This document shows positions 42,228-50,732 of a stretch of 64,000 bases of DNA, piece after piece. The DNA comes from CAXRDE01 sp964229355 (lineage in GTDB: Bacteria > Cyanobacteriota > Sericytochromatia > UBA7694). Positions within the stretch are counted from its first letter, which is position 1. Every line of letters begins with the position of its first letter. The stretch lies in contig CAXRDE010000009.1 of the NCBI GenBank assembly GCA_964229355.1, forward strand, positions 147,761 through 211,760, written 5' to 3'. The position numbers were made by a program, and so were the translations under genes. The notes under the pieces are model-generated. The model did not search any database. It was not told where the DNA came from and worked only from the letters and a program-made list of their open reading frames with translations.

Positions 42228-43681
42228 TGTCACAGGTTCTGAACGCCCACCAACGCCTGGCCGAACTCTTTGATCAGGGGCAATACCAGGAGTTGTTTCG
42301 CTTTGTACATGATGTATATGATGTACCTGAGCAACCCGGCCACCCGCCGGCCCATCAAGATGCCCTGGTGTGCGCCCATGGAGACGTCAACGGTCAACCC
42401 GTGCTGGCCTATGCCACACGCGTGGAGGTTCAGGGCGGCAGCCTGGGGGCCAAACAAACCCGACAAATCGTCGAATGTCAGCGCCTGGCGCGTCAAAGCG
42501 GTATTCCGCTGGTGGCTTTATTGGAATCGGGCGGCGCCCGTATTTCAGAGGCCCAGCACATTTTAGAGGGCTTTGCAGCAGCTTTAAAAGGTGCAGCCGA
42601 ACTCTCGGGCCTGGTTCCTCAAATTGCCTGTGTTTTTGGCCACTGTATTGGGGCCAGCGCGCTGATAGCCACCCTGGGCGATTGGGTGCTCATGGAGGCC
42701 GAAGCCAGTTTGTCAATTGCCGGGGCTCGGGTGAACGCTTTGGCCACCGGTGAACATCTCAGTGAACATGCGTTGGGAGGTTATGCGGTTCATCAACAGC
42801 ATACGGGAAACGTGCATTTTGTGGCCCAGGGGGACGTCCAGGTTATCCAGCAAGCACGCACCCTCTTAAGCTGGCTGCCACCGCACCACAAGGCCTATCC
42901 ACCCCACGCCCCCACGGCTCCCTCAGCCACAGAGCAGCAACGCAAAACCCCTGAGATCGCCCGGCTCTTGCCCACGGATCCGCAAACCCCCTTCGATATG
43001 CGCGTCATTCTGGAGGCCTGTGCCGATGGACAGGATTTTTTCGAAATACAGGCAGATTTTGCCCCCAATGTTTTAACCGGATTTATGCGCATTGGGGGCT
43101 ATACCGTGGCTGTGGTCGCCAACCAATCCCTGCATATGGGCGGCGTGATTGATACGTTAGCCGCCCATAAATACAGCCGTTTTCTCAACACCCTCAATTG
43201 CTTTAATTTTCCATTGATTTCTTTTGTGGATGTACCGGGGGCGCTGCCCACCCTGGCCGCTCAACAAGCGGGGATGTTAACGGCCATGAGTCAGTCTATT
43301 CATGCGGTTTATAACCTGCGCAGTTTGCGGCTGACGGTGCTGGTACGCCGCTGTTTTGGCGGAACCTTTGCCATGTTACACCCCAAAAGTGGCGCCGGCG
43401 ATCTTATTTTTGCGTATCCCCAGGCCATGCTGGGAGTTATGAGTGACGCGGCCATGCAAGAAATTATGGCCCACAGCCCCCAGGGCAAAGCCCAAATGCA
43501 GGCCCTGCAGAGCCAGGGCTTACGCAGTGACGATCCGCGAATTGCCGCCAGCCACGGGTATATCGACGACATTATTGATCCCACCGATACCCGCCAGGTG
43601 CTGCACCGTAGCCTCAAAAGTTTTTACTTTAAACGGGTCACACACTACCCCGACAAACTGCAAGGAAACCCACCCTTGTGA
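42227..43681 (+). CDS. Acyl-CoA carboxylase carboxyltransferase (beta) subunit
   Basis: 484 residues with the two crotonase-like halves of PccB/AccD-type carboxyltransferases: VALLESGGARISEAQ and HCIGASALIATLGDWVLMEA in the N-terminal half, and RRCFGGTFAMLHPKSGAGDL with AYPQAMLGVMSDAAMQEIMA in the C-terminal half, which contain the Gly-Ala oxyanion turns. It transfers carboxyl from biotin to an acyl-CoA. The ATG overlaps the previous stop (TGATG), and a biotin carboxylase and a biotin carrier follow. Which acyl-CoA (acetyl, propionyl or longer) cannot be told by eye. Confidence 0.92.
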   Translation: MSQVLNAHQRLAELFDQGQYQELFRFVHDVYDVPEQPGHPPAHQDALVCAHGDVNGQPVLAYATRVEVQGGSLGAKQTRQIVECQRLARQSGIPLVALLESGGARISEAQHILEGFAAALKGAAELSGLVPQIACVFGHCIGASALIATLGDWVLMEAEASLSIAGARVNALATGEHLSEHALGGYAVHQQHTGNVHFVAQGDVQVIQQARTLLSWLPPHHKAYPPHAPTAPSATEQQRKTPEIARLLPTDPQTPFDMRVILEACADGQDFFEIQADFAPNVLTGFMRIGGYTVAVVANQSLHMGGVIDTLAAHKYSRFLNTLNCFNFPLISFVDVPGALPTLAAQQAGMLTAMSQSIHAVYNLRSLRLTVLVRRCFGGTFAMLHPKSGAGDLIFAYPQAMLGVMSDAAMQEIMAHSPQGKAQMQALQSQGLRSDDPRIAASHGYIDDIIDPTDTRQVLHRSLKSFYFKRVTHYPDKLQGNPPL

Positions 43682-45201
43682 AGCCTGAGCTCTCTTTTCA
43701 ACGGGTGCTCATTGCCAATCGCGGTATTATCGCGCAGCGCATTGCCCGCACGTGTCGTGAGCTGGGCCTGGAAGTACTCATGATTTATGCCCCGGGGGAC
43801 CAACACTTGCCCTGGTTACACGCCGCAGATCAGGTCTTTTGCTGTCGCTATACCGACCGTGAGCGTTTGCTACATCTGGCGAAAAACCACCAGGCCGCCA
43901 TTCACCCTGGCTACGGTTTTTTAGCCGAAGATGCTCTTTTTGCAGCGCAGTGCGAGGCCGCAGGGGTCTTCTTTATAGGCCCTTCTGCGCAGGTTTTAGA
44001 GCTTACAGGCCATAAGCACCAGTGCCTGAAGCATCTGCAAGCGCACGGTGTGTCTTGCCTGCCTCACCTCGCGTTCCCTGCCAGCGCGTCCTGGGAATTG
44101 ACACCAGCTGTGCTGATCCAGCACTTACAAGCCCATGGAATCGCGTTACCCTGCCTGGTCAAACCCAGTGCCGGAGGGGGCGGCCAGGGCATGATGTGGG
44201 TAACAGAAGCGGCCCAATTGCCCGACGCCCTCGCCCAGGCCAGAGGTCTTGGTGAACAGTATTACGACTGCGGTGATCTGCTGGTGGAGCAGGCTCTCAC
44301 AGAGGCCCGGCATGTGGAAGTACAAATTCTGGCAGATCACACGGGCCAGTTGTGCATTGTGGGCGATCGCGATTGCTCCCTGCAGCGGCGACGTCAAAAA
44401 ATCATCGAAGAAGGCCCAGGTTTGCTGGATCCAAACGCTCGCCAGCAGCTCTATGCCAGCGCCATCACCATTGCGCAAGCCCTGGGCATCAATCAGGTGA
44501 GCACCTTAGAGTTTCTCTGGGACGGCAAAACCTTTTGGTTTTTAGAGGCCAACCCACGCCTGCAGGTGGAGCACGCCGTGACTGAAGCGCTAACGGGTGT
44601 GGATCTGGTGGCCTGCCAAATTGCCTGTGCGCAGGGTATGCCTTTGCCAGAGATCTTGCAACAGCAGGGCCAGCAAAATCCCCTGCATTCATGGGGACAT
44701 GCCATAGAGGCACGGCTTTATGCTGAATCGCCAGAAACCCTGTTACCCACCACGGGCAAAGTGTTAAGCCTCACGGTACCCACGGGCCATGGCTTAAGAA
44801 TCGAAAGTTGCGTCTATCCGGGCCTGAACATTTCACCAGATTATGACGGTTTACTTATGAAGATCATTGCCCATGGCCCCACACGAGAGCACAGTCGCCG
44901 CCGCCTGCTGCAAGCCCTCAAAAGCCTGGTCATCCAAGGGGATACCCACCTGCGCACCAATCAATCTTTTTTGGTTAAGCTCCTGGAGCACGCTGACTTT
45001 ATCGCGGGGAAATACCACACCCAGAGCGCGCCCCAGAGCGCTGCCCTTCACCAGGAAGCGCCCCATGCCAGCTCGCCCATTACCCGGCAAGTCAGTGAAA
45101 GCCTTATCTCTGCACTGAAGCAAAGCCTCACCTCGCTTAAGCGTTCTGAAGGCAACCCGTCACCCCATGGTGTATCCCCCTGGAGGCCTTCCCATTGGTA
45201 A
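43678..45201 (+). CDS. Biotin carboxylase subunit
   Basis: 507 residues. FQRVLIANRGIIAQRIARTC opens the N-terminal domain, KPSAGGGGQGMMWVTEAAQL is the ATP-grasp glycine loop, and RRRQKIIEEGPG with EANPRLQVEHAVTEALTGVD are carboxylase active-site segments. A biotinyl domain is absent (the last ~50 residues are a Ser/Pro-rich tail), unlike the fused enzyme at 34343. GTG start, overlapping the beta subunit stop. Together with its neighbours it forms a complete three-polypeptide acyl-CoA carboxylase. Confidence 0.92.
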   Translation: MKPELSFQRVLIANRGIIAQRIARTCRELGLEVLMIYAPGDQHLPWLHAADQVFCCRYTDRERLLHLAKNHQAAIHPGYGFLAEDALFAAQCEAAGVFFIGPSAQVLELTGHKHQCLKHLQAHGVSCLPHLAFPASASWELTPAVLIQHLQAHGIALPCLVKPSAGGGGQGMMWVTEAAQLPDALAQARGLGEQYYDCGDLLVEQALTEARHVEVQILADHTGQLCIVGDRDCSLQRRRQKIIEEGPGLLDPNARQQLYASAITIAQALGINQVSTLEFLWDGKTFWFLEANPRLQVEHAVTEALTGVDLVACQIACAQGMPLPEILQQQGQQNPLHSWGHAIEARLYAESPETLLPTTGKVLSLTVPTGHGLRIESCVYPGLNISPDYDGLLMKIIAHGPTREHSRRRLLQALKSLVIQGDTHLRTNQSFLVKLLEHADFIAGKYHTQSAPQSAALHQEAPHASSPITRQVSESLISALKQSLTSLKRSEGNPSPHGVSPWRPSHW

Positions 45202-45707
45202 GCTTTGACCCCCAACATGTTATACCGCTGCTTGCAGCACAGCTTTCAACAGCCTGGCATCAGCCCTTGCAGCCCACAGACTTGCATCTTCACGTGACGG
45301 GCCCCCAAAGCTTTCAACTGTGGGTGCTCAGCGCAGGCCAATGCCACAGCTATAGCGTGCAGTACGACAATCACTTCCTGTATGTAGACCAGCAGGGGCA
45401 GCAGCAGATTTTTTCCCTCACGGTTCCAGAGGCTCGCCCTCCGCAGCCGTTACCGACAGGCGATCCGCGCTACGCCAAGCTCAACGGCAAACTGAGCCAG
45501 ATCACGCTTCAGGTGGGCCAAATCGTCACAAAGGGCACGCCTTTATACGTCCTGACAGCCATGAAAATGCAAATGACTTACCACGCTCCCGCCAGCGGCA
45601 CCATCACCCAGGTGTTTGCCCAGGCGGGTGACACCCTGAACCAGGGACAAATGATCTTTGATTGGACAGAGGAGCGTTTTGATGACCCCATTTCCCCAGA
45701 AGCTTAA
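45195..45707 (+). CDS. Biotin carboxyl carrier protein
   Basis: 170 residues. The C-terminal ~75 residues are a biotinyl domain with the biotin Lys in LTAMKMQMTYHAPASGTITQ, followed by AGDTLNQGQMIF. The N-terminal ~95 residues are an unassigned beta-rich part that may dock the carboxylase. A TTG start at 45195 has GGAGG eight bases upstream, and it overlaps the carboxylase stop. The glycine context (AMKM) is the classic biotinylation site. Confidence 0.9.
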   Translation: MVSFDPQHVIPLLAAQLSTAWHQPLQPTDLHLHVTGPQSFQLWVLSAGQCHSYSVQYDNHFLYVDQQGQQQIFSLTVPEARPPQPLPTGDPRYAKLNGKLSQITLQVGQIVTKGTPLYVLTAMKMQMTYHAPASGTITQVFAQAGDTLNQGQMIFDWTEERFDDPISPEA

Positions 45708-46809
45708 AACCATGACCCACGGCAAAATACCGGGTGGCAGGGCCTTTCCCTGCCAGCCTGGCGTTCAAATTTTGGGCAGCGCCCTGGCCTTACCTGAAGC
45801 CATTCCCTGGTTTGATGGCAGCCCCCGTACCGCCATTGCCAACGAAGATATTTTTCGGCAAATTCTGGGCGAAAATTTTGCCGATGTCTTGCAGGCGCAG
45901 GGAATGGACCCTTTGTACCCGGAGCAGGTGGTGGGCATTAAACACCGTCACTGGACCCACCTGATCGGCAATCCACCCCGTCATGACGAGGAACACTGTG
46001 TGCACCTGGGCGTCAAAGCGGTACAACGCTTGTTAACGCAATTGCAATTGCCGCCTGATGCCATTGATTGTCTGATCCTGGCAAGCACCACCCCCCATAA
46101 AACCACTTCTTCTTCGGCCTGCGCCATTGCCGCTGAACTTCAGATTCAAGCACCCTGCTTTGATCTCAAAGCGGGGTGCTCCACCGGGGTTTACGCCTTA
46201 TTAAATGCCGCCATGCATGTGCATGCGGGCTTTGGACGGGTTTTATTGGTGACTGCCGAAACGCCCTCAAAATACGCCAATCCTAAAATTCAAGAGACCG
46301 TCATGGGCGTGGGTGACGGCGCAGTGGCCCTATTGCTGGGCCCGGGCCACCCTCAACAGGGCCCGCTGGGTGCCTTTTTGGGAGCCGATGGGCAATTGGG
46401 ACAACTGGTGAACACCCCCGGCCTTTTGCCCCCCACTGCCGAGGCAGTGGCGGAAGGGCAATATTATTACCATGGTAATAGCAGTGCCCTTAAAGAAGCG
46501 GTTCCCTTGCGGTATCTGGATGCCATGGAAGGGGCCCTGCAACAGGCCCAATTAGAGGCATCAGCCATTGATTGGTACATTCCCCACCAGGTCAATCGTG
46601 CCCTCACCCAACAGGTGGCTCAGACCCTGGGTATTCCCCCCGAAAAACAACGCTATACCCTGCATCAGTATGGCAGCATGGCTGGAGCCTCTGTGCTGGC
46701 CACCCTGCATGAGGGCTTGCACAGTGGCGACTTGAAGTCAGGCCAAATTTTGGCTCTGAACACCGTGGGGGGTGGGCTCACCTGGAGCGGCCTACTGTGG
46801 CAGCTTTAG
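45682..46809 (+). CDS. KAS III-like enzyme, second copy, with altered triad
   Basis: 375 residues from the ATG at 45682, chosen for the GAGGAG site seven bases upstream; it overlaps the biotin carrier gene by 26 bases. The thiolase-fold cues are DLKAGCSTGVYALLNAAMHV (Cys166), LVTAETPSKYANP, and WYIPHQVNRALTQQ (catalytic His). The place of the usual Asn (GNTSAAS) reads GSMAGAS, so the third catalytic residue is Ser or the role is changed. It may be a joining or transacylating enzyme of the kind seen in natural-product pathways. Clearly distinct from the first KAS III of the operon. Confidence 0.9.
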   Translation: MTPFPQKLKTMTHGKIPGGRAFPCQPGVQILGSALALPEAIPWFDGSPRTAIANEDIFRQILGENFADVLQAQGMDPLYPEQVVGIKHRHWTHLIGNPPRHDEEHCVHLGVKAVQRLLTQLQLPPDAIDCLILASTTPHKTTSSSACAIAAELQIQAPCFDLKAGCSTGVYALLNAAMHVHAGFGRVLLVTAETPSKYANPKIQETVMGVGDGAVALLLGPGHPQQGPLGAFLGADGQLGQLVNTPGLLPPTAEAVAEGQYYYHGNSSALKEAVPLRYLDAMEGALQQAQLEASAIDWYIPHQVNRALTQQVAQTLGIPPEKQRYTLHQYGSMAGASVLATLHEGLHSGDLKSGQILALNTVGGGLTWSGLLWQL

Positions 46810-48113
46810 CCTTTTTTCAGGGTGAGGGAACCCTGTATACTCCCGGGGAACAGATCTCCTTTGCGACCCTCAGGGCCCAGGCCATACAGACCCCGCTGGC
46901 CGCGGGAGAGCCTGTGTATCTGAAGGCCCGTGCAGAGCCAGCCTTTATTCGGCAATTGCTCGCCTGTCTGGCCCATCGGGCCATTGCCTGTATTTTACCT
47001 CCCCAACCCCTGGAGCCTCTTCCTGTGACAACCGATTTCAAGTCCTTTTTAGCCAGCGAACGCACCCCGGCCCTTACCCTCTGGACCTCGGGTTCTACGG
47101 GCACACCCCGTGGGGTTGTGCTGAGTCGCGAAGGGCTTGAAGCGAATATTCAAGCGATTTGTGCCGGCATGCACTTGCCCCCTGTAGATGCCCACACCGG
47201 TGGGTCTGAAGCCATGCTGGTGCTGTTGCCCCTGCACCACGCCTTCGCCCTCATTAGCCAGGTCTTACTGACCTTACATCGGGGTGGCGATTTACACTTA
47301 CACCCCCAAACCCTGGTCGGGGAATGGCTACCGTATATGCAGCAGCACCACATTACCCATACCGCTGGCGTGCCCTCGCAATGGCGCAGCCTCTTGCTGC
47401 TGCCCCAGGCGGCACTACCAGACCTCTCCCTTAAACATATTCAGGTGGCAGGAGCCGCTTTAGATGTGCCGACGGCCCAGGCCCTCCAAACACGCTTCCC
47501 ACAGGCCGAAATTTGGATGGGCTATGGCCTGACCGAGGCCGGGCCACGGGTCAGCGCCCGGCGCTATGAAGCCTCACCGCACCGCCATACAAGGGGTCTG
47601 TCGGGGGGATTATCGGTGGGTCAGACCTTGCCCGGCATTGACTGGCGTATCCAACAGCAGATGCTGTACATTCACAGCCCCGCCACGATGATGGGTTATC
47701 TGGGAGAACCTGAGGCCACCCAACACGTCTTGAAAAAAGGTTGGCTACGCACCGGCGATTTGGCTGAATATAAAGGGGGGGCCCTCTGGATTCTGGGGCG
47801 AGAGGACGATGTTTTTCAAAGCGGTGGCGAAAAAATCGTGCCCCTTGAAATTGAACGGGTGCTCTGTTTGCTGCCTGAGGTGCAAGCTGCAGCGGTCTGG
47901 CCAGAACCCGACCTGCTCCTGGGCCAACGCATTGCCGCCGGATTGGTCAGCCAAAGTAAGCTCTCGCGCAGGGTCTTGCGACAACATGTGGGCAGATACC
48001 TGCCCAGCGCCAAACACCCCCGCCTCTGGAAGCAATTTACCCACCTGCCTCTCAACAGCAATGGTAAACTACAGCGACAGCAGCTTTCCCAGTGGCCGGG
48101 TGAAGCGCTCTAA
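46797..48113 (+). CDS. AMP-forming acyl-CoA/acyl-ACP ligase
   Basis: 438 residues of the ANL superfamily, shorter than most (MenE-like length). LWTSGSTGTPRGVVLSREGL is the phosphate-binding A3 motif, WMGYGLTEAGPRVSARR the A5 region, RTGDLAEYKGGALWILGRED the hinge (A7-A8), and SNGKLQRQQL the A10 Lys. It adenylates a carboxylate and loads it onto CoA or, given the ACP gene just downstream, onto the carrier protein. GTG start overlapping the previous gene by 13 bases. The substrate cannot be read by eye. Confidence 0.9.
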   Translation: MAALAFFQGEGTLYTPGEQISFATLRAQAIQTPLAAGEPVYLKARAEPAFIRQLLACLAHRAIACILPPQPLEPLPVTTDFKSFLASERTPALTLWTSGSTGTPRGVVLSREGLEANIQAICAGMHLPPVDAHTGGSEAMLVLLPLHHAFALISQVLLTLHRGGDLHLHPQTLVGEWLPYMQQHHITHTAGVPSQWRSLLLLPQAALPDLSLKHIQVAGAALDVPTAQALQTRFPQAEIWMGYGLTEAGPRVSARRYEASPHRHTRGLSGGLSVGQTLPGIDWRIQQQMLYIHSPATMMGYLGEPEATQHVLKKGWLRTGDLAEYKGGALWILGREDDVFQSGGEKIVPLEIERVLCLLPEVQAAAVWPEPDLLLGQRIAAGLVSQSKLSRRVLRQHVGRYLPSAKHPRLWKQFTHLPLNSNGKLQRQQLSQWPGEAL

Positions 48114-48139
48114 CCCATCTTCTGAAAGCGAGATCCCCA

Positions 48140-48373
48140 ATGAACCCCCAACTCTTGATTTTATTGGCCGAATTTATTGAAGACGAGGTCCGGCTGGACA
48201 GTTCGCTGAAAGATGATCTGGGCATGAACTCGATGGACATTGTCAAACTGGTGATGGACATTAACCAAACCTTTGGCATTACCATTCATAGCAGTGAAGT
48301 CATTCCCGCTTACTTTGACACCGTCGAAAGTGTACAAGACTTTATTGCCCGCAAGCAAAAGCTGGGCTATTAA
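48140..48373 (+). CDS. Acyl carrier protein
   Basis: 77 residues. The phosphopantetheine Ser is Ser31 in DLGMNSMDIVKLVMDINQTF; Asn-Ser-Met replaces the standard Asp-Ser-Leu, an unusual ACP variant. Acidic helices flank it. A separate acyl carrier protein encoded inside the operon points to chain tethering apart from the primary fatty acid pool. 26-base gap after the ligase; TAATG start-stop overlap with the SDR. Confidence 0.93.
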   Translation: MNPQLLILLAEFIEDEVRLDSSLKDDLGMNSMDIVKLVMDINQTFGITIHSSEVIPAYFDTVESVQDFIARKQKLGY

Positions 48374-49134
48374 TGGACTTTGGCATTCAGGGCAAACACG
48401 CCCTGATCACCGGTGGGGGTCGGGGTTTAGGCCGTAGCATTGCCGAAAGCCTGACCCATGAAGGCTGTGCGGTGAGCCTGGTGAGCCGCACCCCTGAAGA
48501 ACTTGAACATACCGCTGAAGCCCTGCGTCACAAGGGCGCCCAGGTCTACACCCAGGTTTATGATCTCAGCCAGGATGATCCCGAGATGCTAAGAGAGGCT
48601 GCCGAAAAAGCCCTTGGCCCCATAGATATTGTGGTGGCCAACGCGGCCCGCAGCTCACGCCCCAAAAAACTCACCTATATGGCCGATGAAGACTGGTATG
48701 AAACCCTCAACAACGACCTGAACGGCCATTTCCGGTTGCTCAAAGTGCTTTTACCGGGCTTACAGCAACGCCAATGGGGTCGCATTATCTTTATCGGCTC
48801 CCTGTCAGGCATGCTTGGCGCTTCTGCCTACCCGGCCTATTGCACCGTCAAAGCTGCCTACGAAGGGTGGGTTAAAAATCTGGCGGTGGACTACTCAAAA
48901 TACGGGATCACCACCAATCTCATTAGCCCTGGTTTTATTGAAACCGAACGCTTTCAAGCCGCGGCCCCTGAGGCCTTTTTAGAAAAATTCAAACACGCCA
49001 CCGCCAGCAAACGGCTGGCCAAACCCGAAGATATCTCCGCAGCGGTCAGCTTTTTGTGCTCTCAGCAGGCGGCATATATTACCGGTGTTAACTTGCCTGT
49101 ATGCGGGGGGCTCAATCTGGGGAATCTATGGTAA
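48373..49134 (+). CDS. Short-chain dehydrogenase/reductase (FabG-like)
   Basis: 253 residues, classical SDR. Cofactor site TGGGRGLGRSIAES, NAARSS for the Asn-Ala-Gly-like turn, catalytic Ser in FIGSLSGMLGAS and the YCTVK motif (Tyr-x-x-x-Lys). The C-terminal ITGVNLPVCGGLNLGNLW matches the substrate-binding end of FabG-type reductases. In this operon it most likely reduces a beta-keto group on an ACP- or CoA-bound chain. Its ATG overlaps the ACP stop. Confidence 0.93.
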   Translation: MDFGIQGKHALITGGGRGLGRSIAESLTHEGCAVSLVSRTPEELEHTAEALRHKGAQVYTQVYDLSQDDPEMLREAAEKALGPIDIVVANAARSSRPKKLTYMADEDWYETLNNDLNGHFRLLKVLLPGLQQRQWGRIIFIGSLSGMLGASAYPAYCTVKAAYEGWVKNLAVDYSKYGITTNLISPGFIETERFQAAAPEAFLEKFKHATASKRLAKPEDISAAVSFLCSQQAAYITGVNLPVCGGLNLGNLW

Positions 49135-49484
49135 AAAAACAGACGGGTTATCGTGCCTTTCTACAGTTCATCACCTTATTCAGTGCGGCAGCACCTGTGG
49201 TATTACTGGGACGTCATCGCCAGGCTCAGCAACAGGCCAAAGCCCAGGGGCAGGCGCCCCAGCACTGGTTAAAAAGCGCTCGCTTTCACAAAGCCTTGCA
49301 CTGGGATCTGGTTTTTTGTTACCTTTTGTTTCTGGTTTTTGCCCGTCGAGAAGTGCGGGCAGGCCGAGCCAAAGGGCCGTTCTGGCTCTATGCCGCCGTC
49401 AGCACCCTGTGGGGGGTAACCCCTGCCTTTCCGCTGCTCTTGCTGCGGCATCACACCCTATCTGAGAAAGAGAATCATAAATGA
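49128..49484 (+). CDS. Small integral membrane protein, unknown
   Basis: 118 residues from ATG 49128, overlapping the SDR stop by seven bases. Three hydrophobic segments are seen: FLQFITLFSAAAPVVLLG, LVFCYLLFLVFARR and LYAAVSTLWGVTPAFPLLLL. Basic loops lie between them. No family recognised. Earlier in-frame starts (49101) lie inside the SDR. Being in the operon, it may place or transport the product, but nothing in it shows that. ATGA overlap with the next gene. Confidence 0.75.
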   Translation: MVKKQTGYRAFLQFITLFSAAAPVVLLGRHRQAQQQAKAQGQAPQHWLKSARFHKALHWDLVFCYLLFLVFARREVRAGRAKGPFWLYAAVSTLWGVTPAFPLLLLRHHTLSEKENHK

Positions 49485-49828
49485 GTACAAAAAAAGCAAG
49501 CCCGGGCCTGCAGTGTAAAGATCTCCGGGTGGGCACCGGTCCCACTGCCCAGGACGGTCATTTTGTCAGGGTTCACTACACCGGCAAGCTGACCGACGGT
49601 GAAGTCTTTGATAGTTCTCTGGATGCCTATGAACCCTTTGAGTTTCAACTGGGATCCGGCGAAGTCATTGAAGGCTGGGATCTTGGGATCTTAGGCATGA
49701 AAGAAGGGGGTAAGCGTGAGCTCACCATTCCCCCTGACCTGGCTTATGGTGACCGAGATATGGACGTCATCCCCCCCAACTCCACCCTCATTTTTGAGGT
49801 AGAACTGGTCAAGGTTTTACAGTTTTAG
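49481..49828 (+). CDS. FKBP-type peptidyl-prolyl isomerase
   Basis: 115 residues, one FKBP domain. Typical core: GHFVRVHYTGKLTDGEVFDS, FEFQLGSGEVIEGWDLGILG and MKEGGKRELTIPPDLAYGDR. Helps folding of proline-containing chains, cytoplasmic here (no signal peptide). It is translationally coupled to the small membrane protein by ATGA, so it is on the same message as the acyl-chain operon. Confidence 0.96.
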   Translation: MSTKKASPGLQCKDLRVGTGPTAQDGHFVRVHYTGKLTDGEVFDSSLDAYEPFEFQLGSGEVIEGWDLGILGMKEGGKRELTIPPDLAYGDRDMDVIPPNSTLIFEVELVKVLQF

Positions 49829-49838
49829 GACCGTTCCG

Positions 49839-49862
49839 CCAGGGGCCACCCGTTGGCCCTGG
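49839..49862 (+). other. Stable hairpin after the FKBP gene
   Basis: CCAGGGGCCA pairs with TGGCCCTGG with one bulged G. There is no T run, so it is not a standard rho-independent terminator; it may end the long operon by another route or protect its 3' end. Confidence 0.45.
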
Positions 49863-49904
49863 CCTGTTGTAAAAAGTGGATGTTCAATTCACCCATCATG
49901 AGCT

Positions 49905-50732
49905 ATGATAATTGACATGCAACACACCCCTGGATTTCGCTTACTGCTGATGGCCCTTTGGATGGGCTTAATGGTGATGGGATGCCAACGCCCTGTCTCC
50001 AGGCTGGATCTCCAGGCGCTGGAAACAGAAGTTCACCGGCTCACCAATATTTACCGTGAAAGTCAGTCTCTTCCGCCTTTAAAAGAGAGGGCCGAACTCA
50101 GGCGCATTGCCCGTGCTCATAGCGAAGATATGGTCAAGCGGCAATATTTTGAGCACCAAAGTCCCGAAGGGGAAACACCCGATCAGCGTCTCAGCGAAGG
50201 ATTTTCAGAAGCCGTGATTCTCTATTCTGGCGAAAACCTGGCCCAGCACTCTCAAGACCACCTGAATGCCAGCCAGCTGGCTGAGACCTTACTTGAGCTC
50301 TGGAAAGCCTCCCCGGAACACCACCCCCAATTGATCGCACCCACTTTTGACGCACTGGGTGTGGGAGCCGCTCAAGATGAGAACGGTGTGGTCTACGCTA
50401 CCCAAACCTTTGCAGGCCTCCTGGCGACACTCACAAGCCCGATTCCCGATACCGTGAGCACCCAAACCCCGCTGAACCTGAAGTTTGAGTTTTTAGGTGC
50501 CTTTGAACCCACAGAACTCAGCGCCTTTTTACACACCAGCAATGGCTTTGCTCGCGTTGAGGGACCCGGGGGCGTTTTTTATCAGGGCAAAGGCCCGGTG
50601 CCCATTGTCTGGGAAGACGACACCCACTTTAGTGTGCGCATTCCCACCGAACTGGGGCCCGGTCAGTACCGACTCCGGTTAGGCCAGGGCCAGCGCTTTG
50701 TGACCAAGGATTACACGATACAGGTGCGTTAA
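49905..50732 (+). CDS. Lipoprotein with CAP (SCP/PR-1) domain
   Basis: 275 residues; a hydrophobic signal ends at VMGC (Cys27, or Cys23 if the ATG at 49917 is used). Residues ~40-175 match the CAP fold: LTNIYRESQSLPPLKERAEL, RIARAHSEDMVKRQYFEHQS (His), SGENLAQHS and LELWKASPEHHPQLIAPTFD (Glu, His), then GVGAAQDENGVVYATQTFAG. Bacterial CAP proteins are extracellular, with roles in lipid binding or proteolysis proposed. The C-terminal ~90 residues form an Ig-like or similar beta domain. Convergent with the next gene; stops share GTTAAC. Confidence 0.88.
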   Translation: MIIDMQHTPGFRLLLMALWMGLMVMGCQRPVSRLDLQALETEVHRLTNIYRESQSLPPLKERAELRRIARAHSEDMVKRQYFEHQSPEGETPDQRLSEGFSEAVILYSGENLAQHSQDHLNASQLAETLLELWKASPEHHPQLIAPTFDALGVGAAQDENGVVYATQTFAGLLATLTSPIPDTVSTQTPLNLKFEFLGAFEPTELSAFLHTSNGFARVEGPGGVFYQGKGPVPIVWEDDTHFSVRIPTELGPGQYRLRLGQGQRFVTKDYTIQVR

